14,569 nucleotides of DNA, from positions 1 to 14,569 of the forward strand of contig CAYWUY010000068.1 in assembly GCA_964461535.1 (NCBI GenBank). The letters run 5' to 3'. Both the position numbers and the translations under genes were made by a program. This DNA comes from Flavipsychrobacter sp964461535 (lineage in GTDB: Bacteria; Bacteroidota; Bacteroidia; Chitinophagales; Chitinophagaceae). The notes beneath the pieces were generated by a model. That model had not been told where the DNA came from. It searched no databases and saw only the letters and a list, made by a program, of their open reading frames with translations. The number at the start of each line of letters is the position of its first letter. Within the stretch, counting starts at the first letter, position 1. Of this stretch, positions 1 to 5,972 are shown one piece after another.

Positions 1-63
1 ATTATAGCTAGTAAGGATAAACAAGGTAGGTTGATGGTGAATAATCATTTGATTCATAAATAA
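1..63 (+). CDS. possible C-terminal tail of an unidentified upstream gene
   Basis: The first reading frame is open from the window edge for 20 codons and stops at TAA 61-63, 5 nt before the paaD start. Such close spacing would fit an operon with paaD. The visible residues (ending NNHLIHK) do not resemble the usual C-terminus of PaaC, the subunit often encoded before PaaD, so I cannot name it. Twenty open codons in AT-rich DNA are weak evidence, and this may be non-coding. Confidence 0.3.
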   Translation: MIASKDKQGRLMVNNHLIHK

Positions 64-68
64 GGCAT

Positions 69-563
69 ATGCTAACTGAAGAGAAAGTATACGAATGGTT
101 GCAAGATGTGAAAGACCCTGAAGTGCCTGTGTTATCTATATTGGATTTAGGGGTAGTAAGAAAGGTAGAAGTATTTAATAATGATAACCAGCCTAGTGTT
201 ACAATAGCTATAACTCCTACATACAGTGGCTGCCCGGCTATGGATGTAATAGCAATGGGAATTAGAATGTCTTTGTTGGGTCATGGTGTGAAAAATATAA
301 TGGTAACACAACAGCTAAGCCCTGCGTGGACTACTGACTGGATGACAGAAGAAGGCAAGCAAAAGCTGAAAGAGTATGGTATAGCTCCGCCTAATAGAAA
401 GTCGTTTAAAGAATTAGGATTATTTGAACAGGAAGAAATAGCATGTCCTAAATGCAACTCTACTGATACACAGCTTGTAAGCCAATACGGACCGACCTCC
501 TGCAAAGCACTATATAGTTGCAATAGCTGTAAAGAACCATTTGAGCACTTTAAGTGCCACTAA
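69..563 (+). CDS. paaD: 1,2-phenylacetyl-CoA epoxidase subunit PaaD (MIP18/DUF59 family)
   Basis: PaaD supports the PaaABCE multicomponent oxygenase that epoxidises phenylacetyl-CoA in aerobic phenylacetate breakdown. By family it is thought to act in iron-sulfur or di-iron centre maturation rather than catalysis, in the cytoplasm. The 164 residues match the family length. Residues about 1-90 form the MIP18/DUF59 domain, with the DPEVP motif at 16-20 and SGCPAM around Cys55. The C-terminal third is a zinc-ribbon-like module: CPKC at 126-129, GPTSCKALY near 141-149, CNSC at 151-154 and a final FKC at 161-163, all typical of PaaD rather than generic DUF59 proteins such as SufT. The ATG at 69 follows an AAGG just after the preceding stop. 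The gene converges on the VWA gene with 13 nt between them. The other paa genes would lie to the left, outside the window. Confidence 0.9.
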   Translation: MLTEEKVYEWLQDVKDPEVPVLSILDLGVVRKVEVFNNDNQPSVTIAITPTYSGCPAMDVIAMGIRMSLLGHGVKNIMVTQQLSPAWTTDWMTEEGKQKLKEYGIAPPNRKSFKELGLFEQEEIACPKCNSTDTQLVSQYGPTSCKALYSCNSCKEPFEHFKCH

Positions 564-576
564 TTAAGTAATCCTT

Positions 577-1674
577 TTATCTTACAGTCTTGCGTTTGTT
601 GCGCTGATAGTCTTCAAATATGAAAGACCCTAAACCATCTAAAGATGAGTAAAAAGCTTTGCCATTGTTTACTTCTGTAAAATTGCGAACAAACTCTTGC
701 AGATATGGGTCTTGGGCAATCATAAAAGTGATTACAGGAATTTTCAACCTGCGAAGTTGACCTGCTAGGTTTAGTGTTTTATTTAGAATCTTACTATCAA
801 TACCAAAACTGTTTTTGTAGTACTTATTGCCTATTTTAAGGCAAGTAGGCTTACCGTCTGTTATCATAAAAATCTGCTTATTCGGATTTTTTCGACGGCG
901 TAGTAGTTCCATAGCAAGCTCTAAGCCTGCAACAGTATTAGTATGGTATGGTCCTACTTCTAAGTAGGGTAGGTCTTTAATTTCAATTTGCCAAGCATCG
1001 TTTCCAAATACAACTATGTCTAGCGTGTCTTTAGGATAGCGAGTTGTTATAAGTTCACTTAAAGCCATAGCCACTTTTTTAGCAGGCGTTATTCTATCTT
1101 CACCATAGAGTATCATACTGTGCGATATATCTATCATCAGTACAGTAGAGGTCTGAGATTTAAAGTCTGTTTCATGTATTTCCAGATCGTCCTGATGAAT
1201 AGATAATTCATCTATACCTCTATTTACATAGGCATTTTTCAAACTTCCGGTATAGTTAATGCTTTCAAGAGTATCTCCAAAGCTGTAGGGTCTTGTTTCC
1301 GGACTTTGTTCATCTCCTTGCCCAGTTCTGAAAGTACTATGATCTCCTTTTTTTGCTTTTTTTAGTTTGCCGAAGACTTCTTCTAAGGAGCGTTTTCTGA
1401 TACCTTGCTCTGTTTTTCCTGTTATTTTAAATCGGCCATCTTGAGACTGTTCAGTGATATATCCGTTTTGCTTTAAGTCTTCTATAAAATCGCCTATGCC
1501 ATAGTCGGGGGTACTGAACTTATATTTTTGGTCAAGTTGGGTTATCCAGCTTAATGCTTCTGTAGCGTCTCCGTTGGTGTAGTGCAGTAGTTCATTGAAT
1601 ACTTTTAATAATCTATCGAATGGAGAACCACTATCTTTGTTGGGAACATATTGGCTGAAATGAAAACCTAGCAT
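577..1674 (-). CDS. VWA-domain protein with intact MIDAS motif
   Basis: This is a 365-residue cytoplasmic-type protein with no signal peptide or membrane segment. Residues about 175-355 form a von Willebrand factor A domain. The metal-ion-dependent adhesion site is complete: D182-x-S184-x-S186 (IDISHS), a Thr in HTNT at 244-247, and D273 in ITDGKP. The N-terminal 170 residues have no domain I recognise and include a Lys-rich stretch at 102-110. In this class, such proteins often work with a MoxR- or Mg-chelatase-like AAA+ ATPase as metal-dependent adaptors; none is encoded in this window, so the partner is unknown. The ATG at 1674 gives MLGFHFSQY and lies downstream of the hairpin after porQ, so the gene probably has its own promoter. 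Function beyond protein binding is not assigned. Confidence 0.8.
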   Translation of the reverse strand: MLGFHFSQYVPNKDSGSPFDRLLKVFNELLHYTNGDATEALSWITQLDQKYKFSTPDYGIGDFIEDLKQNGYITEQSQDGRFKITGKTEQGIRKRSLEEVFGKLKKAKKGDHSTFRTGQGDEQSPETRPYSFGDTLESINYTGSLKNAYVNRGIDELSIHQDDLEIHETDFKSQTSTVLMIDISHSMILYGEDRITPAKKVAMALSELITTRYPKDTLDIVVFGNDAWQIEIKDLPYLEVGPYHTNTVAGLELAMELLRRRKNPNKQIFMITDGKPTCLKIGNKYYKNSFGIDSKILNKTLNLAGQLRRLKIPVITFMIAQDPYLQEFVRNFTEVNNGKAFYSSLDGLGSFIFEDYQRNKRKTVR

Positions 1675-1714
1675 AGGACTAAACGTATATTACAGACTAA
1701 AGTTACAATAGCAA

Positions 1715-1739
1715 AAAGCAGCAAGGGTATTGCTGCTTT
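1715..1739 (-). terminator. Rho-independent terminator after porQ
   Basis: A perfect 10-bp inverted repeat (AAAGCAGCAA / TTGCTGCTTT) closes a 5-nt loop. Read on the minus strand, the stem runs into five consecutive T residues (complement of 1713-1717). It lies 27 nt past the porQ stop and before the VWA start at 1674, so it should separate the two transcripts. Confidence 0.75.
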
Positions 1740-1765
1740 CAATAGTGTTATTCTAATACTAATAA

Positions 1766-2721
1766 TTACCAATTATTGTACTCATTGCTCCATCCCATTT
1801 TGGAGTCGCTTTTTCCCATGCCTACAAATTTATTGAGGCTTAGATTAAGTCCAAATTCATTATAAGGACCTGTAATGTGGTAGTAAGATCTTGAGTAATG
1901 TATTTGAAATTTATTAANNNNNNNNNNNNNNNNNNNNNNNNNNNNNNNNNNNNNNNNNNNNNNNNNNNNNNNNNNNNNNNNNNNNNNNNNNNNNNNNNNN
2001 NNNNNNNNNNNNNNNNNTATAAATGGTGAATTGTAGTAAATATGCGCAATGGCATATGTTTGAACTTTTTAGAAATGCCTATCTGTACATCGAAAGGTAA
2101 AGGCTCGGCACCAATAGCATTGCTATAGTTGTTTACCATTACTCCCATATTTTTTGCCGCAAGCCCAATATCTAGCAATGATTCGGTATCGTAATAGTTT
2201 ATACCCACATCTAGTAGTGCAGCTGCCGCATTAGATTCATATAGTCGTGATGCAGCCCACTTTACCGCTGCGCCATATCGCCAATGTTTCAAATAGGATC
2301 CAGATGCGCCAACCGATATGGAATAGTCTCGGGCTGTAAAGTCGCCATAGGTATTACCTAAATTGTCAGTTTTAGAAAAAGTTCCGTAGTTGATGTACTG
2401 AATACTAGTAAAAAAACTGGCATTTATTTTTGGTACATGATAGCCGTATTGCAGATTGCTGATGCTAATGTCGCCATAGTAGTTGTTATAGTTCAGGCTG
2501 AGCTGGTTGTGCAAGCCAGGGCGCATCAGCGCCGGATTTTGAGCAACAAGCGATACATCAGCTTCAGGGCTAGATACATTGTAACCGCCTAGTGCTGAAA
2601 CCATAGGCGATGTAGGCAAAGTAAGGAACTGAAATGAGTTTTCACCCCCAGTAATTTGCCCAAAGCCAAGGTGTGCGGCTAGTATAAATAGAAATGATAA
2701 AGAGTACTTTACAACTCGCAT
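1766..2721 (-). CDS. porQ: type IX secretion system protein PorQ, interrupted by an assembly gap
   Basis: PorQ is a predicted outer-membrane beta-barrel-like T9SS component, linked in the literature to processing or attachment of T9SS cargo at the cell surface. The start at 2721 gives a signal peptide (MRVVKYSLSFLFILAAHLGFG, probable cleavage before Gln22). The typical PorQ opening follows: GGENSFQFLTLP, then SALGG and a conserved AQNPALM stretch, then many short alternating beta strands. A run of 100 Ns (1918-2017) breaks the gene after about 234 residues. Beyond the gap, the frame continuous with the N count gives an unconvincing end at 1840. The adjacent frame gives 49 plausible beta-rich residues including YHITGPYNEFGLNLSLNKF and ends at a TAA at 1766-1768; I take this as the true C-terminus. 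The N run is then a placeholder whose real length is 2 modulo 3. About 283 residues are visible; from memory the family is roughly 320-345, so tens of residues are missing. Confidence 0.85.
1918..2017. other. assembly gap (100 N)
   Basis: Exactly 100 unknown bases lie inside porQ. The round number suggests a scaffolding placeholder of unknown true size. The reading frames on its two sides agree only if the true length differs from 100 (2 modulo 3 rather than 1). Confidence 0.99.
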
Positions 2722-2726
2722 GATAT

Positions 2727-2765
2727 AAAAACGTAGTCTTTCGCAAATTATTGCAAAAGACTACG
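2727..2765 (-). terminator. Rho-independent terminator between fabI and porQ, abutting the porQ start
   Basis: Arms 2732-2746 and 2751-2765 (CGTAGTCTTTCGCAA / TTGCAAAAGACTACG) pair over 14 of 15 positions with one C-A mismatch and an ATTA loop. On the minus strand the stem is followed by TTTTT (complement of 2727-2731). It begins 8 nt after the fabI stop, so it is a good fabI terminator. The T-run ends only 5 nt before the porQ ATG at 2721, so porQ needs either read-through or a promoter lying within or very close to this structure. Confidence 0.8.
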
Positions 2766-2773
2766 CATAGGTA

Positions 2774-3598
2774 TTATTGACCGTTAGCCTTCAGTATGTC
2801 GTTAATGATTGGTGTACTTACTCCGGTAAATGAGAAGCCCCCATCATGGAATAAGTTTTGCATGGTTACCATGCGAGTATAGTCGCTAAAAAGCATAGCG
2901 CAGAAGTTGGCGCAATCGTCGGCACTAGCATTTCCCAGCGGAGACATTTTTTCAGCATAATCTAAAAATACATCGAAGCCCGATACTCCTGAACCAGCAG
3001 TAGTAACAGTAGGAGATTGAGAGATAGTATTTACACGCACTTTTTTAGCAAAACCATAGTGGTAACCGAAGCTACGAGCTATACTTTCTAATAGTGCTTT
3101 AGCATCAGCCATATCGTTATAGCCCGGGAAAGTGCGCTGAGCAGCTATATAGCTTAATGCTACTACAGATCCCCACTCGTTTAGAGCATCGTTGTTCATA
3201 GCACTTTGTAGCACACGGTGAAGCGATAATGCTGATATGTCTAAAGTCTTTAAGAAATTTTCGTAGTTGGTAGTTTCATAAGAAATTTTCTTACGAACAT
3301 TAGGCGACATACCTATGCTATGAAGTATAAAGTCGGCTTTACCACCCAAGGCTTCCATACTTTTTTGCATGAGGTTGTTTAAATCTTCGTTAGATGTTGC
3401 ATCTGCTGCAATAACAGGGGCATTGCATTCTTCAGCTAGTTCGTTAATTTTTCCCATTCTTAGTGCTATAGGAGCGTTAGTAAGCACAATTTGAGCTCCT
3501 TCAGCTACTACTACTTGAGCGGTTTTCCAAGCTATAGAGCGCTCATCAAGAGCACCAAAAATGATACCTTTTTTTCCTTTAAGCAGTTGGTTCGGCAT
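2774..3598 (-). CDS. fabI: NADH-dependent enoyl-[acyl-carrier-protein] reductase FabI
   Basis: FabI performs the last step of each fatty-acid elongation cycle, reducing trans-2-enoyl-ACP to acyl-ACP with NADH, in the cytoplasm; the family is the triclosan target. The 274-residue product is a short-chain dehydrogenase fold with the atypical FabI nucleotide motif G15-x5-S21-I22, HSIG at 93-96, and the catalytic signature Y150 plus Y160-x6-K167 (LSYIAAQR, then PGYNDMADAK). A TVTTAGSG segment follows, equivalent to the flexible substrate-binding loop. I chose the ATG at 3598 (MPNQLLKGKKG) because it places the Rossmann strand at the usual distance from the N-terminus. An in-frame ATG at 3631 would add 11 residues (MLLLRFNKIHI) that look like translated leader. 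The TPR gene is transcribed divergently from 3785. Confidence 0.95.
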   Translation of the reverse strand: MPNQLLKGKKGIIFGALDERSIAWKTAQVVVAEGAQIVLTNAPIALRMGKINELAEECNAPVIAADATSNEDLNNLMQKSMEALGGKADFILHSIGMSPNVRKKISYETTNYENFLKTLDISALSLHRVLQSAMNNDALNEWGSVVALSYIAAQRTFPGYNDMADAKALLESIARSFGYHYGFAKKVRVNTISQSPTVTTAGSGVSGFDVFLDYAEKMSPLGNASADDCANFCAMLFSDYTRMVTMQNLFHDGGFSFTGVSTPIINDILKANGQ

Positions 3599-3725
3599 GA
3601 TATGTATTTTATTAAAGCGTAAAAGTAGCAAAAAGGGTAGGATTAACTATACTTTTTAAGGGATAAGTATTAGTCTTTAGAATAGTGCGCAATATAATAG
3701 GTATAGAATATACACTTGTAAATAT

Positions 3726-3733
3726 TACATTTG
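3726..3733 (+). promoter_or_regulatory. candidate -7 promoter element upstream of the TPR sensor gene
   Basis: TACATTTG matches the Bacteroidota -7 consensus TAnnTTTG exactly, 51 nt upstream of the ATG at 3785. I find no clear TTTG -33 element at the usual spacing, so this is only a candidate. The 3599-3784 spacer holds divergent starts for fabI and the TPR gene; I see no convincing fabI promoter. Confidence 0.35.
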
Positions 3734-3761
3734 TTGTGCTGGCCTGGCTAAGCAAACAAAT
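3729..3761. repeat. imperfect inverted repeat in the fabI / TPR-sensor intergenic region
   Basis: Left arm ATTTGTTGTGCT (3729-3740) pairs with right arm AGCAAACAAAT (3751-3761), giving 11 base pairs with G3736 bulged and a 10-nt loop GGCCTGGCTA. The GC-rich loop stands out in an otherwise very AT-rich spacer. It overlaps the candidate -7 box and lies 23 nt before the start codon, so it could be an operator or a 5'-leader hairpin. Confidence 0.4.
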
Positions 3762-3784
3762 AATATAATTATAATATTTTCGAA

Positions 3785-5425
3785 ATGAAACTGATTTTTA
3801 CATATGTCCAAAAGGTATTGATCAGGTTTTTGCTCACCATAATCAGTTTTTCTTGCTTCCTAGCTCCTTCATATGCCAAGAATAATAAAGAAATCATTGA
3901 CTCTCTGACTAAAGAGCTTAGCATTAGGAAAAATGACGATACTATTAGGGCTTGGATAATTTTAAGGTTAGCAGAGAAATATCCATATGTAGACCCTAAT
4001 AAAGGTATAATACTTGCCAATCAGGCTTTAGATCTGTCTAAAAAGCTTAATTGGGATAATGGAATCGTAAGGTCTTATATAGTTTTGGGTTCAAATCAGG
4101 ATAGTAGAACAGCATATAAAGATGCACAATTAAGTTATGCCAATGCACTAACACTTGCCACCCAGCTTGATGATAAAGCTATGCAGGGTGTGGCCAATAA
4201 GTATTTAGGTATAGTATATTATAATATGGGCAACTACCCGGCTTCTATAGAGCATCTACTTACAGCACTTACCTTACTGAAGGCTACTAAGATGCTTGAA
4301 CATGAGGTGGTTGTACTTGAACAAATAGGTCATACTTATGAGGCACAAAGCTTTTACGATAAGGCCGAAAAGTATTATCAGTTGTCATACGAAGCTGCTA
4401 GTGCCGCAGGAATGAATATAGCAAAGGCTAAGAATTTGCTGAATTTAGGTGAGTTGTCATTGATGCGTAATAGAAATGAAGAAGCTTTAAGTTATTTCCA
4501 GCGTTCATTGGCAGCATTTGAGAGTTTAAATGACAAATCGGGTATAGCTAATTGTAGCGCAAATATTGGTTTTATATTAGGGCAATTGCACAGGTATGAT
4601 ACATCATTAAAAATGATGCTAGGAGCACTTGATGTATACCAGTCATTTGGCGATAGAATAAACTGCGCTATGGTATATGGAAATCTAGGTAAAACTTATT
4701 ATACATTAATTACAGATACTACTAACTATACAGCATCTGATTCGCTAAGAAATAAAAGAAAAAACGTAGAGAAACTATTTTATTATCTTAATTCAGGTTT
4801 AAAACTATGTGAGGAGACCGGATTTTTAGAAGGCTTGTTTAACATTCAGTATTACCTTTCTTTATCGTATTCCTACATAGGAGATAATAAACTTGCACTT
4901 GAATATTATAAAAAATATGTAAAGGTCAAAGATTCATTGTATTCTGAAGAGAACAATGTGAAAATTGCCAATATTGAGACGAAAAAAGAGGTAGAGATAA
5001 AGAATAACGAACTGAAGTTGAAACAACTAGAATTATCTAAAAAGAGAAATGAGAGTTTGTTTTTTGTAATTGGGATTGTGTTATTATTAATAAGTGTTAT
5101 AGTTTTGTATCGCAATTACTACACGCAAAAGAAATTGAATGCTACCATATCGGCATTAGTAAACGAAAAAGAGCAAACAATACAAGAGCGAACTAAAGCA
5201 TTGCAGGAAACCAATAGAAAGTTGGTGTCGTTAATATCGTTTAATGTTCACCAGTTAAGGGAGCCTATAACTAGGATAATATCGCTTTTGCAACTTAAAG
5301 ATCAAGTGCCAGAGCACGAGTTTATAGAAGACTGTATGCCAATGATGGAACAGTCTGTAGTAGATTTAGATAACAAACTTAAAGAAGTGATTACGGTAGC
5401 CGAGGAAGCCGTAAAAAATGAATAA
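3785..5425 (+). CDS. TPR sensor protein with membrane anchor and histidine-kinase H-box but no ATPase domain
   Basis: This 546-residue protein has the layout of a Bacteroidota TPR sensor kinase but lacks the catalytic half. Residues 1-31 form a signal peptide ending SYA. About 40-400 is a helical array of tetratricopeptide repeats (clear examples around YLGIVYYNMGNYPASIEHL and LLNLGELSLMRNRNEEALSYF), predicted periplasmic. A charged helix (about 396-422) leads into a membrane span at 425-442. A cytoplasmic coiled coil (about 445-480) carries the segment FNVHQLREPITRI, resembling the HisKA H-box, with probable phospho-acceptor His489. The protein ends about 57 residues later, after the second DHp-like helix. 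There are no N, G1 or G2 boxes of HATPase_c. Only 5 nt separate the stop from the response-regulator ATG, so no ATPase domain is hidden by a frameshift there. The next gene is the likely partner. The input signal is unknown. Confidence 0.8.
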   Translation: MKLIFTYVQKVLIRFLLTIISFSCFLAPSYAKNNKEIIDSLTKELSIRKNDDTIRAWIILRLAEKYPYVDPNKGIILANQALDLSKKLNWDNGIVRSYIVLGSNQDSRTAYKDAQLSYANALTLATQLDDKAMQGVANKYLGIVYYNMGNYPASIEHLLTALTLLKATKMLEHEVVVLEQIGHTYEAQSFYDKAEKYYQLSYEAASAAGMNIAKAKNLLNLGELSLMRNRNEEALSYFQRSLAAFESLNDKSGIANCSANIGFILGQLHRYDTSLKMMLGALDVYQSFGDRINCAMVYGNLGKTYYTLITDTTNYTASDSLRNKRKNVEKLFYYLNSGLKLCEETGFLEGLFNIQYYLSLSYSYIGDNKLALEYYKKYVKVKDSLYSEENNVKIANIETKKEVEIKNNELKLKQLELSKKRNESLFFVIGIVLLLISVIVLYRNYYTQKKLNATISALVNEKEQTIQERTKALQETNRKLVSLISFNVHQLREPITRIISLLQLKDQVPEHEFIEDCMPMMEQSVVDLDNKLKEVITVAEEAVKNE

Positions 5426-5430
5426 TTAGG

Positions 5431-5796
5431 ATGAAGATTTTTTTAGTAGATGATGAGCAGATAACCAATTTCATAACTAAAAGGCTATTAAAGCAAACAG
5501 GATTGACATTGGAAGTAATAGAGTTTACAGACTCTAATGATGCTTATACTGCCATAAAGTCAGACAATCCGGATTTAATATTGCTAGACTTAAGTATGCC
5601 TAGGTTTGGAGGTATAGACTTTTTGACTAAAATGCAAAAAGATGGTATTACCAATAAAGTAGCAGTGCTATCATCTTCAATAAGTAACATGGATAGGGAA
5701 AAAGTGTTTAAATTCCCTAATGTAATTGAGTATCTAGAAAAGCCCACACAAAAAGAAACACTTATAAGTTGCATAGAGAGAGTAACTAAAGGGTAG
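5431..5796 (+). CDS. single-domain response regulator (CheY-like REC)
   Basis: This 121-residue cytoplasmic protein is a receiver domain only. It has the acidic pair D7-D8 (FLVDDE), phospho-acceptor D53 (LILLDLSMP), the switch Ser at about 81-82 (VAVLSSS) and K104-P105 (YLEKPT), so all key REC residues are present. There is no DNA-binding or enzymatic output domain, so it would act through protein contacts or as a phosphorelay intermediate. It starts 5 nt after the TPR H-box protein and is almost certainly co-transcribed with it. The natural reading is that phosphoryl groups move between His489 of that protein and D53 here, with the kinase activity supplied elsewhere; that pairing is inferred from position. 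Confidence 0.9.
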   Translation: MKIFLVDDEQITNFITKRLLKQTGLTLEVIEFTDSNDAYTAIKSDNPDLILLDLSMPRFGGIDFLTKMQKDGITNKVAVLSSSISNMDREKVFKFPNVIEYLEKPTQKETLISCIERVTKG

Positions 5797-5801
5797 TGTT
5801 T

Positions 5802-5831
5802 TTTGTTAATGCGTTTTTATTAATACGTTTT
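5802..5831 (+). promoter_or_regulatory. candidate promoter for the giant surface protein gene
   Basis: TTTG at 5802-5805 and TACGTTTT at 5824-5831 are separated by 18 nt. This fits the Bacteroidota pattern TTTG-N17-23-TAnnTTTG with one mismatch at the last base. It would give a leader of about 130 nt before the ATG at 5970. T-rich DNA makes chance matches likely. Confidence 0.35.
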
Positions 5832-5873
5832 CACATCTTTTTACGCTAGATAAATTAGTGTCGAATTAATACG
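5806..5873 (+). repeat. three copies of TTAAT(G/A)CG in the leader of the giant gene
   Basis: TTAATGCGTTTT (5806-5817) and TTAATACGTTTT (5820-5831) match at 11 of 12 positions with a 14-nt period. TTAATACG recurs at 5866-5873. The first two copies overlap the candidate promoter, so these could be operator half-sites. Confidence 0.45.
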
Positions 5874-5939
5874 GTATTTCAGGTAAGTTTTGTTAACTTT
5901 AGTATTTGATGGGCATTTATTTTAATAAGTATCCCTATT

Positions 5940-5972
5940 TACCTTATGAATACCTAAAATTTACCTAAGATG
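5940..5972 (+). repeat. three tandem TACCT(T/A)A repeats, 11-nt period, running into the start codon
   Basis: TACCTTA (5940), TACCTAA (5951) and TACCTAA (5962) begin exactly 11 nt apart. The third ends one base before the ATG at 5970. As 11-mers they read TACCTTATGAA, TACCTAAAATT and TACCTAAGATG. The spacing is about one DNA helical turn, which suits a protein bound to one face, but the site could also act in the mRNA at translation initiation. Confidence 0.5.

Noticed and set aside
1840..1917. C-terminal tail of porQ read straight through the N run, ending at 1840
   Set aside because: The residues do not look like a beta-barrel end, and the continuity depends on a placeholder gap length. 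The neighbouring frame gives a better, longer tail.
3599..3631. Upstream ATG extending FabI by 11 residues
   Set aside because: FabI proteins begin only a few residues before the G-x5-S-I nucleotide motif, and the extra residues look like translated AT-rich leader.
3769..5774. Minus-strand open frames opposite the TPR sensor and receiver genes
   Set aside because: They lie opposite clear TPR and REC coding sequence and carry no domain signal of their own.
5431..5796. Receiver gene as the T9SS regulator PorX
   Set aside because: PorX is a much larger protein with a second domain after REC. This product is a 121-residue receiver only.
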